DNA of 64,000 bases, from assembly GCA_964404825.1 (NCBI GenBank), contig CAYOLQ010000002.1, positions 1 to 64,000 of the forward strand, given 5' to 3'. This document shows, one piece after another, positions 16,226-24,727 of this stretch (position 1 is its first letter; each line of letters starts with the position of its first letter). The position numbers and the translations under genes are program-made. This DNA comes from JACJXF01 sp964404825. Lineage in GTDB: Bacteria > Bacteroidota > Bacteroidia > Bacteroidales > GCA-2748055. Below the pieces are notes generated by a model. The model saw only the letters and a list, made by a program, of their open reading frames with translations, was not told the origin of the DNA and did no database searches.

Positions 16226-18865
16226 ATGATCGATGATTTTGAATTAATTGAGAACCCTGAGGGAGGAAAGCCTGAACAAAGTGAAGCGCTTACCGATGGT
16301 GGAAACAGGGATGGGGCAATTACTCCTAAGGTGGTGCATTTATCAGGGATGTATCAGGACTGGTTTCTCGATTATGCTTCTTATGTTATTCTGGAGCGGG
16401 CAGTTCCTCATATGGACGATGGACTGAAACCGGTTCAGAGAAGAATACTTCATGCCATGAAACGTCTGGATGACGGACGTTATAACAAGGTGGCAAATAT
16501 TATTGGCCACTCCATGCAATACCATCCTCACGGGGATGCGTCAATTGGTGATGCTTTGGTGCAAATGGGTCAGAAGGACCTTCTGATCGACATGCAGGGG
16601 AACTGGGGAAATATTCATACTGGCGATAGCGCAGCCGCACCGAGGTATATTGAAGCCCGCCTTTCGAAATTTGCCCTTGAAGTTGTGTTTAATCCTAAAA
16701 CCACTCAGTGGAAACTCACCTATGACGGAAGGAACAAGGAACCTGTAACCTTACCTGTAAAATTTCCGCTCCTGCTTGCCCAGGGTGCAGAAGGAATTGC
16801 AGTTGGTCTCGCATCGAAGATTCTTCCTCATAATTTTAATGAACTGATCGATGCTGCTATTGCATACCTTCAGGGTAAGGATTTCGAGTTGTTTCCTGAT
16901 TTTCCGACAGGGGGATTAGCTGATTTTCAGAAATATAATGACGGGCTCAGGGGCGGAGCCATAAAAGTCAGGGCAAAAATCGAGAAACTGGATAAGAAAA
17001 CCCTGCTTATTAAAGAAATTCCTTTTGGAAAAAATACCGGAAGTCTGATAGAATCCATTCTGAAAGCCAACGAAAAAGGAAAGATTAAGATCAGGAAAAT
17101 TGACGATAATACCGCGGAGAATGTTGAGATACTGGTTCATCTGGGCCTCAATGTATCCCCCGATAAAACAATCGATGCGCTTTATGCTTTTACCGATTGC
17201 GAATTACCGATATCGCCTAACTGTTGCATCATTGAGGACAATAAGCCCAGATTTGTAGGAGTTACCGAGGTCCTAAAACTGAATACCGACCATTCCCTGG
17301 AACTTCTGAGGATGGAGTTGCAGATTCGTTTATCGGAACTGGAAGAAGCCTGGCATTTTTCATCCCTCGAAAAAATATTTATTGAGAAAAAGATTTACCG
17401 TGACATCGAAGAGGCCGAAACCTGGCAGGCGGTAATTGATGCAATCGATAAGGGTCTGGCTCTATATAAAAAATTGTTTCTGCGGGAAATAACAGTTGAG
17501 GATATTACACGTCTTACTGAAATAAAAATCAAACGCATTTCGAAATTTGATTCCGGAAAAGCTGACGAGCAGATTCGTTCAATTGAAGGAGAGATTGAGG
17601 AAGTAAAGAACCATCTGAACAACATTGTTGAATACACAATCAATTATTTCAGGCAGATTAAGAAAAAATACGGGAAGGGGAGAGAAAGAAAAACCGAAAT
17701 CAGAAGTTTTGAAACCATCGAGGCTACCAAAGTAGTTGTTGCAAATGAAAAGCTTTATGTAAACCGTGAAGAGGGATTTTATGGTACCGGCCTTAAAAAG
17801 GATGAATATGTTTGTGACTGTTCAGATATTGATGAGGTAATAAGCTTTCGCAAAGACGGTGTTTTCGTTGTGAATAAGGTTGCAGATAAGGTTTTTGCCG
17901 GAAAAGATATTATGCACATTGCGGTATTTAAGCGAAATGATGCACGAACAATTTACAATGTTGTTTATTTCGATGGTCAGACCGGACATACTATGATGAA
18001 GCGTTCTCCGGTTACAGGAATAACCAGGGATAAGGAATACAGCTTTATAAAAGAGCATAAAAACTCGAAAATTCTATATATGACAGCCAATCCCAACGGT
18101 GAAGCTGAAGTTATAAAAGTCTATCTGAAACCCAGGCCCCGGCTTAAGAACCTTGTGTTCGAAATGGATTTCAGCGAACTAAGCATTAAGGGTAAGGCAT
18201 CACAGGGAAATATACTCACCAAACACAGTGTGCATAAAATTGTGATGAAGGAAAAAGGGATCTCCACCCTTGGGGGAAGAAAAGTCTGGTGGGATGAAGT
18301 AGTTATGCGACTTAATGCTGACGGAAGGGGGAAATTTCTGGGCGAATTTGTCGGAAGCGATCAAATATTAATCGTTACCAAATCAGGCATGTTCAGAACC
18401 AGTAATTTTGATCTGAGTAATCATTATGAAGATAATATCCTGCTGATTGAAAAATTCAGACCAGAAAAGATTTTCTCAGCTTCCTATTTCGATGCTGAGC
18501 AAAACTATTACTACGTAAAACGGTTTACTCTTGAAGACTCCGAAAAACAACAGAGTATTATTGGTGAACATCCCGAATCGAGGCTTATTCAACTTTCCGA
18601 GGTTGAGTATCCACGTCTTGAAGTTCGTTTTGGAGGAAAAAATAAGGGTAGGGAACCGGAGATTATAGAAGTAGCCGATTTCATAGGGGTAAAGAGTTTT
18701 AAAGCTAAAGGAAAGCGACTTTCAACATATGAAGTAAGTGTGATTAAGGAGCTTGAACCGCTGATGAGGGAAATTCTTTTACCTCCAGTTACCGATTTGC
18801 AGGAAGAACTCAAGCCTGATCCGGATGCACCTTTCACGGCTAGTCAGATGTCACTCGACCTTTAA
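16226..18865 (+). CDS. parC: type IIA topoisomerase DNA-cleaving subunit (ParC/GyrA family)
   Basis: The partner of the preceding ParE. It holds the winged-helix/tower breakage-reunion domain with catalytic tyrosine Y141 (AAAPRYIEARLS), then a long coiled-coil tower and a degenerate C-terminal propeller with no GyrA-box that I can see. The 879-residue length is typical for the Bacteroidota form. In the quinolone region the sequence is YHPHGDASIGDAL, with Ala105 where E. coli ParC has Ser80 and Asp109 where it has Glu84. A low-complexity acidic N-terminus precedes the conserved start (HLSGMYQDWFLDYASYV). Confidence 0.93.
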   Translation: MIDDFELIENPEGGKPEQSEALTDGGNRDGAITPKVVHLSGMYQDWFLDYASYVILERAVPHMDDGLKPVQRRILHAMKRLDDGRYNKVANIIGHSMQYHPHGDASIGDALVQMGQKDLLIDMQGNWGNIHTGDSAAAPRYIEARLSKFALEVVFNPKTTQWKLTYDGRNKEPVTLPVKFPLLLAQGAEGIAVGLASKILPHNFNELIDAAIAYLQGKDFELFPDFPTGGLADFQKYNDGLRGGAIKVRAKIEKLDKKTLLIKEIPFGKNTGSLIESILKANEKGKIKIRKIDDNTAENVEILVHLGLNVSPDKTIDALYAFTDCELPISPNCCIIEDNKPRFVGVTEVLKLNTDHSLELLRMELQIRLSELEEAWHFSSLEKIFIEKKIYRDIEEAETWQAVIDAIDKGLALYKKLFLREITVEDITRLTEIKIKRISKFDSGKADEQIRSIEGEIEEVKNHLNNIVEYTINYFRQIKKKYGKGRERKTEIRSFETIEATKVVVANEKLYVNREEGFYGTGLKKDEYVCDCSDIDEVISFRKDGVFVVNKVADKVFAGKDIMHIAVFKRNDARTIYNVVYFDGQTGHTMMKRSPVTGITRDKEYSFIKEHKNSKILYMTANPNGEAEVIKVYLKPRPRLKNLVFEMDFSELSIKGKASQGNILTKHSVHKIVMKEKGISTLGGRKVWWDEVVMRLNADGRGKFLGEFVGSDQILIVTKSGMFRTSNFDLSNHYEDNILLIEKFRPEKIFSASYFDAEQNYYYVKRFTLEDSEKQQSIIGEHPESRLIQLSEVEYPRLEVRFGGKNKGREPEIIEVADFIGVKSFKAKGKRLSTYEVSVIKELEPLMREILLPPVTDLQEELKPDPDAPFTASQMSLDL

Positions 18866-18880
18866 TTCATACAATTAGAA

Positions 18881-19387
18881 TTGAGAATATACCTGATAGG
18901 ATTTATGGGGGCCGGAAAATCCTCTTATGGCAGGAAACTGGCTAAAGCAATCGGTTTCCGGTTTATTGATATGGATTCTCAGATTGAGGAACTTGAAGGA
19001 ATGAAAGTGAGCGATATTTTTAGTCAAAGGGGAGAAGAATGGTTCAGAACAAAAGAAACTGAAGTGCTGCACCTGCTGGGAAAAATTGAGGAAGATGTCA
19101 TAATTGCAACTGGGGGAGGGGTTCCGTGTTTTAATAATAATATGGATTTTATAAATTCCAACGGATTATCAGTTTATCTTAAATTGTCTGCAGAAGCACT
19201 GGTAATGCAGCTTTCACGAAGCAATAAACCTCTCAGACCTCTTTTAAAGGGAAAAACAGACCAGGAATTGCTGGATTATGTTAAGCAGAAGCTTAGCGAG
19301 AGGGAGATATTTTATCAGCTTTCAAAAATTATTGTACCTGCTGAAAAACTGAATATTGAGACACTGAAAGCCCGTCTTAAGCTTTGA
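18881..19387 (+). CDS. aroK: shikimate kinase
   Basis: Phosphorylates shikimate in the chorismate pathway. The 168-residue P-loop kinase has GFMGAGKSSYG (Walker A), DMDSQIEE (shikimate site), FRTKETEVL and ATGGGVP. The LID contains the Arg run RSNKPLRPLL. Only a TTG (18881) gives the correct N-terminus (MRIYLIGFMG); no ATG or GTG is available before the P-loop. It lies 15 bp after parC and may be read through from it. Confidence 0.95.
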   Translation: MRIYLIGFMGAGKSSYGRKLAKAIGFRFIDMDSQIEELEGMKVSDIFSQRGEEWFRTKETEVLHLLGKIEEDVIIATGGGVPCFNNNMDFINSNGLSVYLKLSAEALVMQLSRSNKPLRPLLKGKTDQELLDYVKQKLSEREIFYQLSKIIVPAEKLNIETLKARLKL

Positions 19388-19494
19388 ATTAATATCAATA
19401 ACCAAAGGATTCAACTTTTTTAATAAATAAGCCTTACAAACCTTCACTGTTAACTTGATTTTTAATATATTGCTTATCTAAAAAATAAATTCCT

Positions 19495-22400
19495 ATGCAA
19501 GGGGGAATTGCCCGGGCTCTTAATATTGAAAAAAATGAACAATCAAGTGTTTTCATTCTGATTATTCAATCTGTTTTTATTGGATTTTTTGCTGGTTCCT
19601 TTGATGTTGGCGCTCAATCTTTGTTTCTTAGTGTTTACGAAGCTTCTCTTATTCCAAAAGCATTTGTTTTATCGGGGGTCGTGGGGATAATTATTACTTC
19701 GGTTTATACCAGACTTCAGGCCCGGATGAAGTTTTCCGGTTTTGCACTTATAAACTATATTTTTATTGCATTAATAACCCTTTTGCTGAGACTGGGGTTT
19801 GAATTCACAGATGATAAACGTCTTGTTTTTGCCGTTTTTGTAATGATGGGTCCTCTGACAATCATCAGCTTTCTGGGTTTCTGGGGAACGGTTGGTCGAT
19901 TATATACTCTCAGGCAGGGTAAAAGACTTTTTGGGTTGATTGATACCGGACAAATATTAGGCATCATTATTGTTTCCTTTGCCATACCTGTGCTGATTAC
20001 TTTACATTTTAAAGTGCTGAATACCCTCCTCGTAGGCTCGGTAAGTATAATTCTGGCTTTGCTTTTACAGATTATTATCACAAACCGTTTTAGTTTTCAA
20101 AAAGTTGAACAGAAATCCGAGATTAAGGACAATTTCTTAAGCCTTTTTAAAAATCATTACACCCTTCTGATGGCCTTGTTTATTGTGTTTTCAGTCGTTG
20201 CAGCCTTTTTTGTTCACTTTTCTTTTCTTACTGTACTTGAGAGCAACTATCCGGATCCTAATGCTCTTGCTTCATTTCTGGGAGCTTTCATGGGTACTCT
20301 GACTATTTTCACCATTCTGATTAAGACATTTGTGTACGGCAGAATTATGAAAACATATGGGCTGAAACTTGCTCTCATCATATCTCCTGTATTGCTCTGC
20401 CTGTTTACATTTATTGCCGCCATTATAGGAAGCATTTATGGTTATACAATAGCATCAGCTAGTTTTACTTTCTTTTTCCTGCTTATTGTCCTCAGCAAAC
20501 TTTTTGCTAAAAGTCTTAAAGACTCAATTGAAGTCCCCGCATCAAAAATATTATATCAGTCTCTCGATGCAGGTATCAGGTATAATGTGCAGGCAAGGAT
20601 AGACGGTACTGTAAATGAACTGGCTGCTTTTTCTTCCGGATTACTGCTTGCCGGTCTTGGTTTGATTGCTTTTGTGAAAATCATACATTTCTCATGGTTT
20701 CTGCTTTTTATTCTCATTATATGGGCATATGTTGGAGCCAGGCTATATGCTGCGTATAAGGTGTCACTTGGGTCATCCCTTGAGAAATTTCAGAAACTTT
20801 CCATGGATGGACATTCCGAACTATCTGTTACTGAAAAAATATTACCCGGAACAAGTGATCCTGCTAAAGTTTCTGCTGTTCTTGAATTCGCTCCCCAATC
20901 CTGGAATGGATATATATCAAAAAACTTCAATAGCTTGTTCAAAGAGAATGATAAGATACGTTCAATGACCTTCTCGATCGTCGATGATTTGGATTTGAAA
21001 GAAAAAGGAGAACAACTTGAGAAATACAGTAAGGATTTAACCGCCGCTCAAAGGTCCCGTTTGAAAGTAATGATGCAAAGGTTCAGAATTGATAGTAAAA
21101 AAGCGGGTGAAGAAGAGATAAGAGAATTATTAAAAAGCGATAATCCGGATGACAGGAAAAAAGGACTGATTATTATTACTGAGAAAAGTGACCCTAAATA
21201 TTTTCCCAGAATAGTTCCCATGTTCCGCGATCCATCACCTTCCGTTAGAATTAGTGCAATCAGATCTGCGGGTATGTTGAATCGCAAGGACTTTGTGACC
21301 TATCTGATTGATATGCTTGAGGACCCGGGATACTACTCCTATGCTTTTAATGCTTTGGCATCTATGAGCGATGCAATTCTGGAAAATCTTGAACATGGGT
21401 TTCATAAAACAGGAATTACAGACAAGGGCATGATAAGGATAACCCGCATTGTTGTATCCATTGGAACTCCCGAAGCGGCTACATACCTGTTCAGAAAGCT
21501 GGATCACTTTAACCGGAATGTTTTTTCATCCGCTGTCAAAGGGATTCAAAAAATCGGTATCACTCCGGATGAAAATGAAAAGTCAAAGATATTCTCTGCC
21601 CTTTACAAGATTTGCGGAATAAATGCATGGAACCTTACAGCCAGGTATAGTCTCAGAGATTTTGAGGCAGGGGCTGAGCTGGCAATTGCCCTGGACGAAG
21701 AAATCTCAGAGAATTATGATCTGATTTATTCGCTTCTGTCAATCGCATATGATCCATCTACAGTTTTTCACATTCGAAAAAACCTTGAAAGCGGAACTTC
21801 TGAAGGTATTGGTTTTGCTATTGAGCTTCTGGACCTTTTCGTGGATGAGCCTGTTAAGCCATTTCTCTTCCCCTTACTGGATGATTCGCCGGTTTCTGAA
21901 AAGGTTAGACTACTTCAGTCGGAATACCCGGTTGAACCGATGAAGCCTGAGCAATTATTAACTTCTATTATTAACAGAGATTACAATCAGATAAATCCTT
22001 ATACCCGGCTTAGTGCCATCCATGCACTTAACCGTATTGAAGGATATTTACCCGGTAAAGACCTTGTTGCACAAATGTTCAATTCCGATCCGCTTCTAAG
22101 AGAGGAAGCCTCAGCCATGGTATACAAATTGGATACTAAATTATACTCGGAAGTTCTGAGACGCTTACCGGTGAGCTATAAACTATCAGTAGAAGAATTT
22201 TTACGATCAGCCGGAACCGAAGAAGAAAGCGGACATTTCAGAAAATTCAGGTACCTCAGGGCAATGGAAATATTCAGTAATTTTAGAAACCATCAATTAC
22301 TGGATATTGCAAGGAAATTTGAATTGCATAAATTTGAACAAAATGAAGATCTGCCTGCAAGGAATTTTTTCAAGCCCAACCAGATACTTCTTTTGGTTGA

Positions 22401-22629
22401 AGGAAGATTACACATAGAAACAGGGAATGGTGATCTGAATTTCGTTAGTGGAGATTTACTTGATTCATCACAGTTTATTAATCCCGACAATCGATTTGCA
22501 ATTATTAAGGAAGGAACCCGTGTACGAATTATGTTACTTGAGAAATCCTGCTTGCAGGAATTAATTTTTGACGATGAAAACTCATTTTTCCCGCTTGCTG
22601 AATTGCTGTCAGGCGTGAAAAATACTTAA
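19495..22629 (+). CDS. nucleotide-transporter-like membrane protein fused to HEAT repeats and a cNMP-binding-like domain
   Basis: A 1044-residue protein. About residues 15-430 form some 12 TM helices resembling the ADP/ATP translocase (Npt/TLC)-like branch of the MFS (LFGLIDTGQILGIIIVSF, LKDSIEVPASKILYQSLD). About residues 540-830 are helical HEAT-like repeats (e.g. DPSPSVRISAIRSAGML). The last 100 residues (FFKPNQILLLVEGRLHIE...FVSGDLLDSSQF) look like a cyclic-nucleotide-binding beta-roll, but without an obvious phosphate-binding RxxxA cassette. Similar fusions are known in environmental bacteria with undefined substrates. It is the first gene of a six-gene run; the next gene starts 21 bp later. 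It may be a sensor rather than a carrier. Confidence 0.75.
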   Translation: MQGGIARALNIEKNEQSSVFILIIQSVFIGFFAGSFDVGAQSLFLSVYEASLIPKAFVLSGVVGIIITSVYTRLQARMKFSGFALINYIFIALITLLLRLGFEFTDDKRLVFAVFVMMGPLTIISFLGFWGTVGRLYTLRQGKRLFGLIDTGQILGIIIVSFAIPVLITLHFKVLNTLLVGSVSIILALLLQIIITNRFSFQKVEQKSEIKDNFLSLFKNHYTLLMALFIVFSVVAAFFVHFSFLTVLESNYPDPNALASFLGAFMGTLTIFTILIKTFVYGRIMKTYGLKLALIISPVLLCLFTFIAAIIGSIYGYTIASASFTFFFLLIVLSKLFAKSLKDSIEVPASKILYQSLDAGIRYNVQARIDGTVNELAAFSSGLLLAGLGLIAFVKIIHFSWFLLFILIIWAYVGARLYAAYKVSLGSSLEKFQKLSMDGHSELSVTEKILPGTSDPAKVSAVLEFAPQSWNGYISKNFNSLFKENDKIRSMTFSIVDDLDLKEKGEQLEKYSKDLTAAQRSRLKVMMQRFRIDSKKAGEEEIRELLKSDNPDDRKKGLIIITEKSDPKYFPRIVPMFRDPSPSVRISAIRSAGMLNRKDFVTYLIDMLEDPGYYSYAFNALASMSDAILENLEHGFHKTGITDKGMIRITRIVVSIGTPEAATYLFRKLDHFNRNVFSSAVKGIQKIGITPDENEKSKIFSALYKICGINAWNLTARYSLRDFEAGAELAIALDEEISENYDLIYSLLSIAYDPSTVFHIRKNLESGTSEGIGFAIELLDLFVDEPVKPFLFPLLDDSPVSEKVRLLQSEYPVEPMKPEQLLTSIINRDYNQINPYTRLSAIHALNRIEGYLPGKDLVAQMFNSDPLLREEASAMVYKLDTKLYSEVLRRLPVSYKLSVEEFLRSAGTEEESGHFRKFRYLRAMEIFSNFRNHQLLDIARKFELHKFEQNEDLPARNFFKPNQILLLVEGRLHIETGNGDLNFVSGDLLDSSQFINPDNRFAIIKEGTRVRIMLLEKSCLQELIFDDENSFFPLAELLSGVKNT

Positions 22630-22650
22630 TATAACTGTCAATTTGTTTTA

Positions 22651-24696
22651 ATGGATAAGCGCACAACAATTTTCAAACAACTAATCTTCAATGTAGTCCT
22701 TCCGGCTATATTGGGGCTTTTGGTACTCGGGATTTTAAACTATACGCATACCAAAAGTATCCTTCTGGATTCTAATAAAACCAAAAATCAGATACTTACT
22801 GATGAAATAAAACTCATTCTTGAAATGAGAGATATGGCTCTGGATATTCTCGAGGAGAGTCTTGATGCAAAAATGAAAGCCTACAGTGAAAATCTGATTA
22901 ATAATTACTTGGAGAAAACTGACGGAATTCATAGTGTTGATCTGGACCAGATACGAACTAAACTTGGGATGAACCCTGACTTTGAAGATATTTACATAAT
23001 CAATAAAATGGGAATTGTCGTTAATACAACATTCGAAAACGACAGAAATCTTAACCTTTTTAGTTTTGGTGCAGAACATAAAACTCTTTTGGAGACAGTT
23101 TTTTCCGGTGGCGTTTTTGTGAGCGAGCGCTTTGGCGTGGAGAGTCAGACCAAACGGTTACGAAAATTCACCTATCAACCCAGCCTGGACGGTAAATATA
23201 TTATCGAACTGGGTATTTATTCCTCTACTGCCGATACTATAATTCAATCTGTAAATAAGCGTATCAACGATCTTTCCACAAAGGTGCAGAGCATTGTTTC
23301 AGTGGATCTATTCATTGGACTGGATGCTCCATTTTCTTTAAATAAGTCGGCAAGCATTGAAGATGAGCACCTGGGTCTGTTTAAAAACGTTCTCACCACC
23401 GGAAAATCATATGAATTCACTGAAGAGAAAGACGGAAAGCTCTACCATTATGAGTTCATTTACATGAATCGTAAAAACACCCATCTTTACAAGGAATCAG
23501 TTATAAGGATTGTTTCAGATCGTTCGGACGACAGGGCTTTGCTAAGGAAAGAATTAATGAAGTTCTTTATAATTTTTGGAATCATTATACTGGTTGTTGT
23601 TATTCTTATATACAGGAAAACGAAAGTTATTACAGATCCTGTCAAAAACCTTCTTGAAAAGGTCATCCGGATTAGTGACGGACATATGAATGAGAGGGCT
23701 GATGTGGTTGGAAATAACGAAATAGCCTCATTATCCGAACAGTTCAACAGGATGATTGAACAATTGGAAAGTTATTATAATGAATTGGAGGAAAAGGTAA
23801 GAGAGCGTACAGCTGAGATCATGGCTCAGAAAGAAGAAATCGAAGCTCAGAGAGACTCCATTCAGGAACAGAGAAATATACTTTCCGATATCAACCGATC
23901 CCTGCAAAAAGCCTATCTTGAAATCGAAGAGCAAAAAAAGCATATCGAAGATAGTATTCATTATGCACGAAGAATTCAGAACGCAATTCTCCCACCCGAC
24001 GAATTTGTGTCCACCCTGCTTCCTGATTCATTCATTCTTTATAAACCTAAAGACATTGTGAGCGGAGACTTTTACTGGATGGCTCAGAAGGATGGACAGG
24101 CACTGGTAGCTGCGGTAGACTGCACAGGCCATGGTGTTCCGGGGGCGTTTATGTCAATCGTTGGGAATAATCAGCTTAACTTTGCTGTAAATGTGAAAGG
24201 AAGTCTTCGTCCTGATGAAATTCTGAATGCTCTTAACGAGGGAGTTACGAAATCTCTCCGTCAGACCAGGCTTAGCTCCTCTGTAAAGGATGGAATGGAT
24301 ATCTCTCTTATAAGTATTGACTTTAAAGATTTAAAGCTTAACTATGCCGGTGGGTATAATCCTTTGTTCCTTATCCGTGATAATGAATTAATTACTGTAA
24401 AAGCTGATAAGTTTCCCATCGGAGGTTACATGGGAGAAAAACTGAGGGATTTTACCAATAATGAAATGGATATTAAAAAGGGCGATGTTTTATATCTTTT
24501 CTCCGATGGATATTCGGATCAATTCGGGGGATCGGATGATTCAAAGTTCCTTATAAGAAGATTTCGTGAACTCCTCTTAAAAATACATAATGAACCTATG
24601 AATGAGCAAAAGGAAATCCTTAACCAGATACATGATGACTGGAGAGGAAATTCTGTTCAGATCGATGATATTCTGGTAATTGGAATTCGCATCTGA
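22651..24696 (+). CDS. membrane-bound SpoIIE-type PP2C phosphatase with HAMP domain
   Basis: A 681-residue signal transducer. TM1 spans about residues 10-30, with an extracytoplasmic Cache-like sensor at about 35-295 and TM2 at 303-322. HAMP follows at about 322-375, a coiled coil at 372-440, and the SpoIIE phosphatase domain at 445-681. Metal-binding aspartates are all in place: SGDFYW (D473), AVDCTGHG (D490), SDGYSDQFGG (D619) and IDDILVIG (D672/D673), so it should be active. SpoIIE phosphatases usually act on STAS-domain anti-anti-sigma proteins; no STAS or RsbW-type kinase gene is in this window. It lies 21 bp after the transporter-like gene and 31 bp before the STAND gene. Confidence 0.9.
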   Translation: MDKRTTIFKQLIFNVVLPAILGLLVLGILNYTHTKSILLDSNKTKNQILTDEIKLILEMRDMALDILEESLDAKMKAYSENLINNYLEKTDGIHSVDLDQIRTKLGMNPDFEDIYIINKMGIVVNTTFENDRNLNLFSFGAEHKTLLETVFSGGVFVSERFGVESQTKRLRKFTYQPSLDGKYIIELGIYSSTADTIIQSVNKRINDLSTKVQSIVSVDLFIGLDAPFSLNKSASIEDEHLGLFKNVLTTGKSYEFTEEKDGKLYHYEFIYMNRKNTHLYKESVIRIVSDRSDDRALLRKELMKFFIIFGIIILVVVILIYRKTKVITDPVKNLLEKVIRISDGHMNERADVVGNNEIASLSEQFNRMIEQLESYYNELEEKVRERTAEIMAQKEEIEAQRDSIQEQRNILSDINRSLQKAYLEIEEQKKHIEDSIHYARRIQNAILPPDEFVSTLLPDSFILYKPKDIVSGDFYWMAQKDGQALVAAVDCTGHGVPGAFMSIVGNNQLNFAVNVKGSLRPDEILNALNEGVTKSLRQTRLSSSVKDGMDISLISIDFKDLKLNYAGGYNPLFLIRDNELITVKADKFPIGGYMGEKLRDFTNNEMDIKKGDVLYLFSDGYSDQFGGSDDSKFLIRRFRELLLKIHNEPMNEQKEILNQIHDDWRGNSVQIDDILVIGIRI

Positions 24697-24727
24697 AAAT
24701 CAATTTTAAGTTAAAAATCAAGCTATT

